Positions 43,764-56,461 of a stretch of 64,000 nucleotides of DNA are shown piece after piece. The stretch is from the NCBI RefSeq assembly GCF_000003815.2, contig NC_049988.1, forward strand, positions 3,104,419 through 3,168,418. The letters are read 5' to 3'. The stretch's first letter is position 1. Each line of letters starts with the position of its first letter. This DNA is from Branchiostoma floridae (taxonomy: Eukaryota > Chordata > Leptocardii > Amphioxiformes > Branchiostomatidae). A program made the translations under genes and the position numbers. Below the pieces are notes generated by a model, which saw nothing but the letters and a program-made list of their open reading frames with translations, made no database searches and was not told where the DNA came from.

Positions 43764-46700
43764 ATGTACGAACAAGCACAGCCGGTCCGGTTCCCTGTCT
43801 CAGGGCCCGGCAACAGTCAAACCAGCGGGCCGCCGTCAAAATCACCCGCTGTCCATCAGAGTGGTGTGCGGCGTGGCCGACATGACAACGGCGCTCCTGA
43901 TAAGACGGGAGACGGGCCAGAAACGTCTTCAGACACGTATGAAGAAGCCGAGACAGTGAAATCAACAGTTCGAGAGGCCCGGCTGCAGCGTGCAGAGACA
44001 GGGGAAGAATCGCCCACTGAGGGGGCTGATGACAGTAGTAACAGGCGTTATGTCAACCTACCTGAAACAGCTGGCACTACTGAAGGTACATTACACTATT
44101 CTTGTAGCTTGTTTTCGTGTTTTGAATGCCGTTTGAGAGTTTTTCAAGCTGAGTAAATTTAAATTGAGTGTATCGCAACTAAGTGTGTCTTTACTATCTG
44201 GTTTTTGACACATGCAATTGCATATACAGTTAAGTTGAACGAAGTGTTAACGATTAGATTATGGCTATGATTCATTGTGTTTTCTTGCCGGGACTTGGAC
44301 TGATTCTAAATTAAAATCAACGCGGCCCACAAAATAGCTCGGCGGCCGCTGAGAGTATCTTGCAGCCCCGCCCGAAAATCCCGAAAGTGCCCGTAATCTT
44401 CTAGGTAGGGGTCTGTAGGATATGTCTGAGGTATAATTGTACCAGTCATATGTGGCAATATTCACCTCGCCTGTTTCACTGACATATGTCACATTGGAGG
44501 CAACTTGACACAAAAAGTAACATGTGTTTCACAAAAATATGTGTTCCACGAAAGCCAGTGTACATTCGAATCAATTGTGTTGTTTAGAGAGGTGTTTGTG
44601 TTGTTCTCTAATAGAAGTTAGAAAATTCTGCCATTTTTTCCAGACAGCACGTATCCTGGTGGAACAAATGGCCGCCGTGCTCTTCGTGACTTCGTTCGGT
44701 CCTACCGTGGCTGCATCGTGGGCGTTACTGCTGTGGTGGCAACCCTGATCATCTTGGTACTCGTCGTGATGGTGGTCAAATATAGAGAGGTATTTGGTTC
44801 CGTACAATGCATAAAAACAATTAAATTCTAGGTATTAAAATCTCACCCATGACCGAAGTAAAATGAAATGCACGACAAAAAGGGCAAAAGGGTTTCATAC
44901 ATGTAACTCTCGTTATCTGCTGCGAAATGATATTAGATACTACCAAATGCAGAAAAGCATAAGAAGTGGTGTGTTTTTGAAGATAGTTGTGTTTGAGACC
45001 GTGCGGTGTGGATATCCATGCGCGTTGAAAGTAAATCGGTTCTCTAACCAAAATTTAACTCTTTGGTGCTGTGCTGTGGATGATTGAAAGTCCTCATTCA
45101 CTTTGGTAGACAGCATAAATCAAATGGAACTTTGATGGATTACAATGATAATCAGTATGTTGGTACATGTAGGTGATTGGAAGACAACGGTCAAGAAAAA
45201 CGATGTAAGAAACAATTACTTAAGAGAAAAATTCTTAGCTTGTGGATAAAAAATAAATATAAAAACTTGTGGATAAAAAATAAAGATAGTAAAATGGAAT
45301 TTCTGGTAGTGTAATGATACTGTAACATAATCTTGTGCAGGTACGTGGCAGCAAGGGTCTTGAATATACAAACACGTGTATTCGGCAACTTACTTGACGA
45401 GCTCTCACGTACCTTTTGAAAGGTAAACTTGGATTTGTCTGCCTCCATGCGTAGGTTGACGTTTTCAACCTGAAATCTGTCTGTCAGTTGCTGAAAAACA
45501 AAATGACATTTGCACTGCGTCACAGCCCGCTTGTCTTTCCATATAAGGGCAAAAACGACATCGCTTCTTCAGACTAATCTTGGTATCATTTTGTGTTATT
45601 CATGCAGATCTCTGAGATTTGGGATTTTCCAACATTGTTTTGCATCATAACACAAAAATTCATGTAATATACAGTTTGGAGAAGGTGGAAGATTCGAAAT
45701 CGTCAATAGTAGAATTTGCATAATCAATGTAAAAGTGTCATACTTAGTCTAAGTACATGTGGTAACAGATTGGATTGTCAACATTGTGACCTGTATTAGT
45801 TAGTCAAAGGTGCACATAAAAACATTTATCATGCAGATGTGGAAATCATTTGGCTAAACAGAATCTTTTATAAAGATAAGAGATTTCAGAACTCACTTGT
45901 TCTTTGCCCTTTTTGAAATAAATTATCCATTCGTTTTACGTTTTCAACGTTAATTTATTTAATTCAAATTCATATAGTATCAATTGAAATTGCACACATG
46001 TATGATTGTCCTTACGACCATTCTGAAATATACATAATAGCCTCTTGTCTTTCCTTTATGCGATTAACGGTATTTTCCATTGTGAAATCATTTAGGAAAC
46101 ATCTCAACTGTCTGGCACTGTAGACGCCTTGAAACGCAACATGGATGACATATCCGACACTTTGGACGACCTGAAACGCAACATGGATGACATGTCCGAC
46201 CTGAAACGGAATTTGGATATCGAGAGAAACCGATCTGCAGCCTTAGAGGCATGTCTTCGGGGGCCAAGTGAGACTTTACTTATTGAGATCAACTAGAGTC
46301 CATTCGAAGACACCATGCGGATGTTTGTTGCCATTGTTTAGAATTGATTTTAAAGTTTTATAATTATATGTCTAGGACATTTGATACTTCAGAAATATTC
46401 TTAACACTGTTTCAACTTTATAAATATTTCCCTGGTCCCGTAAAACTTTGGAAATATTCATGGTGTGGAATTGGATACTTCTAATGGTTTCTAAATAATG
46501 ATAACAGCATTCTAACATTATTTACCATTTTCTACCGTTTTTTGTAAATGGTTCGGTGGGCTGGGAAGATAGCAATTCACACATCCTTGCAAAGTATGGT
46601 TGGGTGCCATGCAACAATGGCCCACCACAAAGGACCCACCAGTGCCCAGCAGTGAAATCTAAAAATATACTGATGCAACAATAGGGCTTACTTTTATGGG

Positions 46701-48843
46701 GGCAATAAACTAATTTTACCATTTGGCAAGGTTTACCATTTTTTGTAAATATTTGTAAATGTGAAATAATCACAGAGAGGTTTCACAATTATTCTAAATA
46801 AAGATATTTTTGTACAGTTACTTTCAAAATGTTTCTAAAATATTCAAAGAAATTCAAATAAATGAGTATTTTCTTAGTCAATTTTTTGAAAATAATTCAA
46901 TTATTGTGGCTCATTTTATCTTTTATTCAAAATAAATCAGACTAATTATAAATATCGCCTAAAAACCCTCATGGTGTCTTGGAATGGACTCTAGTCGATT
47001 AACCAGCTTCTTTTATCCATTATAACTAACCCTTGTAAGTGGCAATATATTTAAAACTACGCTTATGTATCCAATACGCTACTGTTATACTTCAGTCCAA
47101 TTTTATTTTGACAATTGGGATTCGGTTTTATTTTCGGCGTTCTGTTGTGACGACCGATATCCCAGGTGCGGGGTCACTGAACTCTAGTTCAGGTCGGTCG
47201 TCTTGGACCTACCTCTTAATCAAATTATATCTGCAGCCAATCAGTAAAGAGGAAAGTTTTTTTTTTTCGTTTTGCTCTGTCTTTGTTTTGTCTTCAAGTG
47301 GAACATAAGACTTAGTCTCATAGTCCACCAGTTTTTGCTTATGATAAGGCCTCGCTTGTGATTTCATTATATGGATGACATCCACACTCGCATTAATTTC
47401 TAGCTGTTTCCAATGTTAACAAATAAAAGTTTTTTTCCAGATTCGGACGTTTTTTTAAATCAAAAACAACAACAACAATAGTACATTTGTCAGGTACTTA
47501 GACTAGTGTTTGTACAGTCGAGTACTATTGCACATGGCACAAAAATTAAAGTTTGTAGCCTTTCACCTTTGTTTTAAACTGTGTGTGTGTTTATATTGTC
47601 GGACCTTTGTAGTCAGCAAAACCCAAGATTCCCTTGATGGATTACGATGATATCTAGTATGTATGTGGGTAGGTGTTGGGAAGGCGAAGTTCAAGGTCAA
47701 TTTTGGGCTCCCTTGTATGTAACCTTAGCACTGCAGGAGAACTTCCACTTTTGATAAAAATCTTTTGACCTGGACGTGCTATATATGGTGTTGATTTTTT
47801 GGTGACAGCTTGTGATGTAGGAAAGAAACTACGTTTGTTTCCGGTCACCTAGCAGCTTGCTCTGGAACTGCACGGTCGTTTTTGTCAAAATCGTTCATGG
47901 AGCATAACGGAACATTGGACTGACGGATTTCCTTTGGCAGAGATTTACATAATAAAGTTCAAATTACGCAAATTAGGCTTAATTTGCATATCTAACGTTG
48001 ATGTACATATGTTTTGCATCATCGGCATATTTTAAGGAGATATGAGGTCTTATAATAACATGTTATTATTGTAATCGATCATCATTTTCCAATACCCACA
48101 GTATCGGCTGGAGACGTTCGACTGGTTGGTGGATCTGGTGACCACGAGGGAAGGGTAGACATTTTCCACGACGGGCAATGGGGGACGGTTTGTGACGATG
48201 ACTGGGACCTAACCGACGCTCATGTGGTGTGCCGTCAGCTCGGGTACGGTAGCGCCCGTGAGAGTCGACCAAAAGCAGCATTTGGACGAGGATCAGGTTC
48301 GATCTGGATGGACGACGTGATCTGCAGGGGAAATGAAAAACGTCTGAAGGACTGTGGCCACAGTGGATGGGGCAGGGAAAACTGCAACCACAGTGAGGAT
48401 GCTGGTGTTGTCTGCAATCGTAAGTAGAAACATTGCTGCTAGCTAGCTTTTGTTACTCTTTAATCTGTTTTTTACCCAAGACAATATCGTATGCGCAAAA
48501 AGAAATAGTTTTGATGGTAAAAATACGTATAATGATCTCATATTCGTCCCGTATGTAAAGGTCCCTTTATATTTTAGTTTTTTTCCGAAACGAGATTTTT
48601 TGTGCTATTATTGCAGCAATGTTGACGTATTTATATTCTTTAAGAGAACACCACTTACCCTGTCAGGCCGTTTAGGTGTTTTATGCAAATGTACCATTTA
48701 AAAAAAATGACTTCCACTGATACATGTAAAGTCGAAAGCTTTTTTTTAGATTCTACATATCATCATCATTTTTTCTTTACAAAGAGACCAACAATTGACG
48801 TTATTTTAACTTCATTCATTTTTTCTCAGGACACAGGTGTTAA
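43764..48843 (+). CDS. Type II membrane receptor with coiled neck and SRCR domain
   Basis: Exons 43764-44085, 44644-44789, 46096-46267, 48102-48419 and 48830-48843 total 972 nt (323 residues), with phases 1, 0, 1, 1 as in the paralogue at 28629. The cytoplasmic tail (RRYVNLPE), membrane helix and neck (LKRNMDDISDTLDDLKRN) are nearly the same; the neck is four residues shorter. Residues 214-319 are one SRCR domain: DVRLVGGSG, GRVDIFHDGQWGTVCDDDW, ADVVCRQLGY-type region, WMDDVICRGNE, DAGVVCN. It has six cysteines, as in group A SRCR domains, which often bind microbial or endogenous polyanions. The last exon adds only HRC before TAA. A phase-1-bounded SRCR exon has replaced the lectin domain. 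Confidence 0.82.
46294..46993. mobile_element. TAGAGTC MITE, copy 3 (700 bp, inverted relative to copy 2)
   Basis: Starts TAGAGTCCATTCGAAGACAC and ends GTGTCTTGGAATGGACTCTA. It lies in the intron between neck and SRCR exons and is absent from the paralogous intron. The 83-codon open frame is on the minus strand (46773-46522) and closely matches that of copy 2. Confidence 0.8.
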
Positions 48844-49019
48844 GTGGTTACTGGGTGAGCACTCATCAGTACTGCACGACAATTCTGCGTCAAAAGGTGA
48901 TGCAACTCGTCAAACCACTGATAATACCAACTCAAGAACTGGAGTGAAGCCGACGGGCCAAATAGCAAGTTGTTTTCTCGATGTTATTAAACCTTGTTGA
49001 GTAGAGAATCTAAGTGTAT

Positions 49020-49790
49020 GACAATTCATTAGTAGATTGCACTATTTTGCTCACTTTAAAGCCTTTTTTTGGGTGAAAGATCATGAATACCTTTCTGTTC
49101 CCAATACAAAATGTCTTATACCTAGAATGAGATTCTTGTTCTAAGATTGTGGTATAGTACCAGGAATATCTTTCTGTCATCAAGAGTAAATCCATTACCA
49201 ACACAATGAGATTCTTGTACTAAGAGTGAGGTTCTTGCACCAGGAATATCTTTCCATACCCAAGACTAAAATTATTATACCTAGACTAGTGTGTATTCTT
49301 CTACTTAGATTTAGTATACCAAGCATATATTTCTGTTGTCAAGATTGAATTTTTGACACCTAGAATGATTTTCTTGTACCAAGATCGAGCTTATTTTACC
49401 ATATATATCTTTCTATCCTGAAGACTGCATTTCTTGTATCAGAAATAATGGTATTGCACAAAGATGTAGAGGTTATTGTACCTGGAATACCATTGTGTCC
49501 TCAAGACTGAATTTCTTAAGCCTGCGATGATATTCCTGTGTGTAGATTAAGGCTCTTGCAATATGAAGTCCTTTTTGGTACAGTCAAGTAACAAAGACAC
49601 ATATTCTTGTGACTTCAGAAACATCACCAAGAAAACAAGAATAATCTTTCGTAAACTTTCTGTATAAGGAAATCTTAGTAACTTAGGAATTTTATGCCAA
49701 TTAACTTGTTTTAGAATTGCTTAGGAATTTAGAAATTTTATGCCAGTTATAACCTGTTTTAGAATTTCTTGATTTTATTGGTCAAGTATT
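49020..49790. repeat. Degenerate direct repeats downstream of the SRCR gene
   Basis: Loose repetition of 'accaggaatatctttct', 'caagactgaatttcttg' and 'tcttgtaccaaga' phrases every 50-65 bp (49130-49560), and a clearer repeat of 'ggaattttatgccaattaac' / 'gaaattttatgccagttata' at 49687 and 49733. Non-coding. Confidence 0.4.
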
Positions 49791-50101
49791 TGGTCAAGAA
49801 TTAAAGAAGCAAATTTTTGCATTGTTGTAACTGTACTAATTAAAGAAAGCAATAACCACATTTCTCAGACTTTCTACATAAAGATAGCAAGAAGACTTGA
49901 AAACATTGTTGCAATCAAATGTTGAGGACAAAATGATGCATTGTAGGGAAAAATAGAGTAGATTCTGCAAAATTTAAGGGCTTCATTTGACCACACAAAA
50001 GAGAATATTCTGTAAAGACTAAAACATAAATTTTTACTTAATTCTTTCAGAACATCCTCGTCCATGAGCAATATGCAAGAAATAATTTTTCACTTGAAAA
50101 T

Positions 50102-50398
50102 AAGTTAAAGTTAAACCCTTCCCGCGCCAAGGGCAGTGCCCATTTCTGGCGCATAGGGCGGTGCCCATCTCTGTTTCGTTAGCCCTGGGCCACACACAAC
50201 GCAATCACTACAGCAGGGGGCTAGTCCACTGGTAGTGGTGTGTGTTCAACTTCCATACTCTTTCCCGAATGCTGAGTGCTAAGCAGAGAAAGCAGCATGT
50301 ACCATTTTTATAGTCTTTGGTATGACTCGGCCGGGATCGAACTCACGACCTTCCGAATGCAAGGCGAACACTCTACCCACTAGGCCATTGCACCGGCT
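50102..50398 (-). mobile_element. tRNA-derived SINE related to the ITAM-exon introns
   Basis: Minus-strand head GCCGGTGCAATGGCCTAGTG with A-box TGGCCTAGTGGG and B-box GAGTTCGATCCC. The body has 'ggtacatgctgctttct', 'gaacacacaccactacc', 'tgtagtgattgc' and the end 'gggtttaactttaactta'. The same body precedes each ITAM exon in the RTK gene. Confidence 0.75.
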
Positions 50399-51256
50399 AC
50401 ACTTGAAAATAAGACAAGAAAAAAACTCTACGTGCAAAAATCAACATGCAAAGGTTTTACTTGCAGAAGGTTTCTTAGTTTCCTTTATACCAAAAAACAT
50501 TCCATAAGAAAAGAATTGTAGCTTGTTCAATTGATACATTTTCAGGTTTATATTCCTGTTGTCTATGTTATTCAACAACGACGATGACTATGATGGACTC
50601 TAATTGCAACCATGCATTTAGCCAATGTTGAAGCCAATAAAGAGTTTGTGTATGTACTACTCTGTCATCACTGTGTGAAATGAAATATCACATTCAGGCC
50701 TCCATTCTGAAACTTTTGAAATGATTTTGTATCGTAACCATAACTGTAACTTGTATCAATATACAAAAGAATCGTAATTTTACCCTCCAACTATCTATAA
50801 GAATAGAAATCCTAATAGGACATCATCAGATGTGATAACCAAATTTGAATAATTTTCTATGGGACCAAAGTACATGAATCAAATATTTGTGCCAAGTGTG
50901 AATTAGACTACAAACATAATCATGGAGTTAAACAATATCAGAATATGCTTCTCACAGGCATCTAGAAATCGATTATTGGCGGTGATATAGCTTAACTGGA
51001 AATTATATATTTCACAATTATAAACGTTTCACAAGTGGTCATCAGAATAGCATCCTCAATGATGCACTGGTATGCAAATGATGGACTGATTTGCATAACC
51101 TATGACTAGGAGTGTTCATTTTTCACAACGGTCACACTTCACACGATATGGTGTAAATTTTGTGAAGTTAACAGCACTCTGTCCATCTTCAATGACAAGC
51201 CAATCGTTTGCTGCAATGGCCGTTGACAATTTCATGGTATTAATCAAAGAGAAATT

Positions 51257-53380
51257 TTACACTTGGACAACTCTTCTTTTTACCCTCTTCTTTGCGGGCT
51301 GCATCAAGAGTTCGAGGTCGGACAGGAAGTCTTCCCGGAGCTGTCGGAACAGCGCCTCCTGGCGGAGCCAGCAGACAGTGAACATCAGTGCGAGACCAAA
51401 GATGGTCTCTCCGAGGACGGTGATTGATGGGCCAAACTTGTTGATGACGTCGACTGTAGCGGAGTTCTTGGCGTCCATGCCGATCAACTTTCCACGGAAG
51501 CCTGGCAGGTCGTCAAGCCAAACGAGTGGCCAGATCAGGACCAAAAGCGCGAGACAAACTGTGGTGATGATCATAGCTGCGCGTTGTTTCTCCTTTGGCC
51601 CTTCCTCTCTTCGTCGCTCAATCCTGTATGAAATAGGCCAATAAATAGTTTGGCTGTATGATTTTGAGGTTTCACTGAACGTTTTTCAGAAATATGGATA
51701 ATGAGTAAATGACATAAAGTGAGGACAGATATTTTGACAGTCCCCAATCGAAGATTGATAAATAATGATAGAGTGATAATGCCATGACTTGTTGTTGCTT
51801 GGACCAAATCCATCTCTATCATCGGTTGACATGGGTCAGTGGATGCTTTCAAGATGGCTGACACATGACGTCATAGGTCAGCATGGCGGCGTGCATTGGC
51901 CTATGGGTAAAACGGAATATTTTTTTTGCTTGTCATTATGCTGCAGTCTGCAGCTGCAAGGAGCAACAGAGAATATGTGACAGGTAAACTTCAAAGTACC
52001 TTTCTCGGAGGTGATCGAGCCTCTCAGCCATGTCGTGGGCATATGTCTGGCGGCCTGTCAGTTCCTCGGTTCCTGACGAGGAACTTTCCAGGATGTTGGG
52101 AGTCCTGCGGTCAATGGGGACGCCATGTTCCTCTTCATACCTTAGGTTCCATAAAAGCAAACGAAATTTTAATTGTAGGAAAGAGGTTTATCTCAAGTAC
52201 TTCGATGGGAAAATTTCAGTTTCAATTTTACGGCTGTTTCACTGTTTGTGACTCTTTTATACCTGAACAAAACTATTAGATACAAAAATTCAGCATAACG
52301 TTTTGAAGTTTTTGGCGACGGTCAAGGGTGGAGGCCATAATTTTGATCCCTTTGAAAATAGTTGATGGACATGTCTTCTTCAGAGATAATATTAGTAATA
52401 CGTTGAAACTATGTCTTTAACTTAGTAGTTTACACATATGGAACTAATAAACTATTGCCATTTGGCAAATTTCCCACCTCCTTCCGTTTATGTTGATATT
52501 TTCTCAGCATTTTGCAACCCCCTTACCTACGGATCTTCTCCACCAAGTCAGTCCTCTTAATAGAGTAGAAAAGGATACCAAGACGACTCAGGTTGTCTTC
52601 GTTGATCTTGTCCGTCTTGATCAGCCATTCTATGAAGTCACGGTTGTTCTTCATCCTCTCAGACGTGCCTGCCGGAACTTTGCTCAGTCGCTTCATTCGG
52701 TCAACCTCGTCGGGGTTTAGCCGGTTGGCTAGTTTCTCCAAGAAGCGTTGGTACTGGTCGATTTCTGGGCAGTCGCGGATCTTGTAAGTAGAGTTGTGAC
52801 CGGTAGGTGTCGCTGTAGCACGGGTATCAGCGGGCAGCGGCGGCTGTTGAGAACCGAAGGCAACCTTTGGGCTTGAAGACTCGCCAAACAGGGATACTGA
52901 CGAACTGTATCCAGATGATCCTGTTTATAGAAAGGAAATATGAAAAAAAAAATGATTTGGGCCCCCTTGTCAGCTTGCTATGGAACTGCAGGGACACAGG
53001 CCTGATACGTGTTCTATCAGTTATTTTTTGCAGTGCTGGATTCCCTTTTAGCAATTATCAATCTTCAGCCGTCGAGTGATATGACCCGCGGTAGGGAAGG
53101 TTCCTCAGTAATACCGAATGAACCATATTATATTTATATCTAAATCTAGTTCGCAAACCTTTTTGTTTGAAGTAACCAACGTACCTAAAAGACTTGGTGA
53201 CCCCGACCAAGACCGTTCGTCAGTGTTTGTTGTCGTCGATAGAGGGCGCACCTGGCCGGGTATCTCGGCCATCCACGGCTGATGTATCCCCTGGTAAGAC
53301 GGGTGCCTCCGCAAGGGGGCGCTAACGGACCGGGGAACAGCAGGCGGCACGGATGTTTAATTTCCCTGTTGCTGTGCCAT
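51257..53380 (-). CDS. DED-containing protein with two membrane segments (early stop in frame)
   Basis: Minus-strand exons 53380-53185, 52920-52527, 52140-52000 and 51623-51257 total 1,098 nt with consistent phases (1, 2, 2). Exon 2 ends in a helical region, FLEKLANRLNPDEVDRMKRL, RDFIEWL, INEDNLSRLGILFYSIKRTD, LVEKI, which fits a death effector domain; the INEDNLxxLxxLFYxIxRxDLVEKI ending is the best match. The last exon has two hydrophobic segments (IITTVCLALLVLIWPLVWL and VLGETIFGLALMFTVCWL) and a basic tail. Reading from MAQQQGN the frame meets TAA at codon 8. A downstream in-frame ATG (53272) or an upstream exon joined at 'ccggtccgttag' could rescue it. Role inferred: membrane-bound adaptor in death or innate signalling. 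Confidence 0.6.
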
Positions 53381-54114
53381 AGTCTATACATGAGTAAAGG
53401 GAGAAAAATGATCTAGAATATTGTTACCTTGATTGTATTTCAACAAGACAAACATCACAACAGAATCACTCTGACAGAGAAGTTAGCTCAAGTTGTGGAT
53501 TTTTCTGGTCTACCGTAAATTTGATGTTTGAAGGAAATACTGTACATGTGTGTCGAAATAAAACAGTTCAGCCCTCCCCCCCCCCCCCCAAACACCTGCT
53601 TACGTCAAGCCGTTACATCATATCGGACTTCGCACTTTGAACTTTACATGCATGTGCGCCAATGTTTTAACTTAAAGTCTATAAATAGATACGAGGTGTC
53701 AAGGTACTTCCCGCTGTTATGTCATTGTGCAAATATGGTTTGTTTTGGTCTTGCTCTTTCCCGACTCAACTAAATGTTATGAAACTCCTGATTGTTGTGT
53801 CTCGATCTTGACCAATATAAAATTACAAACAAGTATACAATAAAGTCCTACCGCAAGCCCTGGGGCGGAATCGTGTACGGCATTAATGATTAAATGTCGT
53901 GTACCTAAAGTTTACAGTTCGTGTTTTATATCTAGATTTTAAAGTGGTATGAATTGAAAAAATAACATTGTAATACTTTGAACCACGTCCTTCATTATTA
54001 AGTTTTTAAGCTGGAGATTCGGTAGAGGAACAAACACGACTTAACTAGTTTGACTTTCAACTTCGTAATTGTTTTTGCATAGGAAGAACCAAGTAGCAAG
54101 GAAGTACCTTAAAG

Positions 54115-54365
54115 TAGTAATAACATTTGTACATTAGTAGTACATGTAAGGTATAAGCGAGCGCAACAGGAGCGTAAGACAAGTGGGTTGCTTTTACCTT
54201 TCCTTTTTAACGTGCACAGCTCTCCAAGACTGACAAGGAAGTACTAAGCCGTAAAATAAGTAATACATGTAAGTTATAAGCTTAGCTTGCGCAACTGGAA
54301 CGTACAGACAAGTGCATTGCTTTTACCTTTTCTTTTCACAGCTCTCGAAGATTGACTTGTCACAA
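54115..54365. repeat. Tandem duplication of about 140 bp
   Basis: The segment 'gtacatgtaaggtataagc' to 'cagctctccaagactgac' recurs as 'atacatgtaagttataagc' to 'cagctctcgaagattgac'. It lies 5' of the DED gene (minus strand), so it could be in its promoter region. Confidence 0.55.
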
Positions 54366-54930
54366 AGGTGTCTAAGCAGATACACGGTTTAGGATGTCGC
54401 CCGGTAGCGATTTAGCGAGCCGGCTGACACAGTAAGGCTTCTGTGTTTAGGTCCAGTCACGAGATATGTGACCAGGGGTGTTCCCCGCACAGTGACGTCA
54501 CACTGCCCATTCGCCGTCAAGGAGGCATGTCGGGAGATGCCAAGTCAGAACTGCTAGGGTTTGTACCAAAACAATCTACCTTTACGCCACACCAACACCA
54601 CTGTTGTGTCAAAAATTAAGAATGAAGACGACACAAAGTCATGTACTTTAATTCTTATATTTGATGTAAGCATTGTGCTCACATTTATCGACATAGCAAA
54701 TAATAAACTTCTCATTTACTAATGGGTAAATCAGAAATCTTCACCCAAACTAATGGCAAAGCGTGATGCCTTTTGGTAGCTGATAGTACGTATTGCATTT
54801 TGGCTAGAGTATTTAACCAAGCACACAAAGTCTTTCCTACCCTTCTCGATAAGTGTGTTGGGTTCTTTGACCTGTAATTTAGGTTTGGCAGATGTATACA
54901 AGACTTATACCTAAAGTTCTCGCATAGCCT

Positions 54931-55133
54931 TAGGTCCCAATTCCCAACCTGGGTTCTGGCCGGGTTGCTTTTTGAAATGAAAAAAAAATGATATAAAAGG
55001 TAACAAAAGACACAGAACGTGAAAAAAATATTAAAATAATTAATTAATGTATATTTCTTGAGAAGCACTTTTTTTAATGCTTTGATCCTGAAAACATCCC
55101 GGCCAGCGCCCGGTTTGGAAACGGGACCTGGGC
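54931..55133. mobile_element. Foldback MITE with AGGTCCC ends
   Basis: Left 'aggtcccaattcccaacctg' and right 'cggtttggaaacgggacct' are imperfect inverses and extend to 'ctggccggg'/'cccggccag'. A 142-codon minus-strand open frame across it is not a gene. Confidence 0.6.
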
Positions 55134-55713
55134 CATTCACGGGGTTGTTGTTTATTAATTATAAGTGATTAGACACAACTTATAAATAAATCAATAAACC
55201 AAACCTACCAATTTTACACAAGTTAGAATATAACCAGATACATAGTAATGTATAAAATAGCCACATTCAGTGAAATCATAAAACCTGAACATATGTGGAA
55301 ACATACATCAATTATTACAAAATAAATAAATCAGATGAAATCACATAAAACAAGGAATTGTTGTTGAATTTAAAATTAGGTCAACTAAAAGTTATACATG
55401 CCAACATGAAGTAAATAACGAGGGCAAATGTTAAGTAGACAAGGACGACAGAAAAGGTGGTCGGTCATTGATATGTTTATGTCTTATAGATGATAGTTTT
55501 GTGTATAGTGAATTATGTGTATCCGAACATTTGAGACAAAAAATTTGTCTTCAATTAACTCGGGACTAACCCTCTTTTTGCTAGGAATTTTGTTGAATCT
55601 CTTGAGTTCTATACTTAATTTCAGTCAATTGTGAGTTTTGTGATTGTCCAATGTTTGTCAAGGCTCTTATGCTTTCACTTGAATTGTGATATAACCAGCT
55701 TCTGCCACAATGC

Positions 55714-55820
55714 TAGCCTGATTAAAATCGCGCTCCTAGCGGCCGGCCCTACAATTGCTGCCCCCCTAGGGGAGGGGGTTATTAACCCCAGCCAGCAAGA
55801 GATTGTGTAAACACAGGCTA
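55714..55820. mobile_element. 107-bp MITE with TAGCCTG ends, second copy
   Basis: TAGCCTGATTAAAATCGCGC ... TGTGTAAACACAGGCTA, inverted relative to 449-546. It is flanked by CCACAATGC and CCACAATTC, a 9-bp target duplication with one mismatch. Confidence 0.7.
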
Positions 55821-55844
55821 CCACAATTCAAGCCTGCAAAGCTG

Positions 55845-55890
55845 GTGTGTAACGCCAAAGGGCGGTTCTCCCGATGCAGATATATACATA
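55845..55890 (+). repeat. Retroposon 3' tail, diverged copy
   Basis: 'gcaaagctggtgtgtaacgcc', 'aaagggcggtt', then 'gatgcagatatatac'. Same family as 20565-20660 and 57450-57512. Confidence 0.4.
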
Positions 55891-56461
55891 TTGAAGTTCC
55901 TCAATATTGTTTGAAATATGTGTAAAATATGGGGCAATTGTATGCCTTTAGCAAAAAGAATAGCTTTTTTTGCATCAGACTTGTATCATTGTGAAGCCCC
56001 AAGGCCATGTTGATTTGATTATATGGATGACATCCTCTGGAGACCCCAAACTGATGCGGGCGTGCGAATAAAACAAAACTGCCTTCATCATGAAATCTAA
56101 GTGATTGTTAACGTTGAATAAATTACTGAACATACAGAATATCATGGTATTACCAAACAATAGATTATTAATTTTTGTACTTTAGCATCTTTGTTTTTTC
56201 CCATCTTTTTTTATCTTGACGTAGGCATTCTATCTTTTTTTACCTTGATGTTGGCTATCTATGACATTAGTAACGTTTTCTGATATTATTTTTGCAAGCT
56301 ACAGCATCTTTTTCTTCATTTTTAAGCTGTTTTGTACAATGAACAGTATGGGTTAAATTTTTTTGGTAACAGTCGAAAATTGACGAGCGTAGATGTCATC
56401 CATACAATTAAGTCATCGTGGCCTAGTAGATGTAATCCACAGTGACTTATTTCTTTGCTGT

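Noticed and set aside
50320-50398. tRNA gene
   Set aside because: The tRNA-like part is followed by a repeated SINE body that also occurs in the RTK introns.
51102-51644. 180-codon plus-strand frame
   Set aside because: It is antisense to the last DED-gene exon, whose minus-strand reading has coherent membrane segments and phase-consistent splicing.
54712-55140. 142-codon minus-strand frame with a hydrophobic segment
   Set aside because: It spans a foldback MITE and the hydrophobic part is an AT-rich run; no splice context or family motif.
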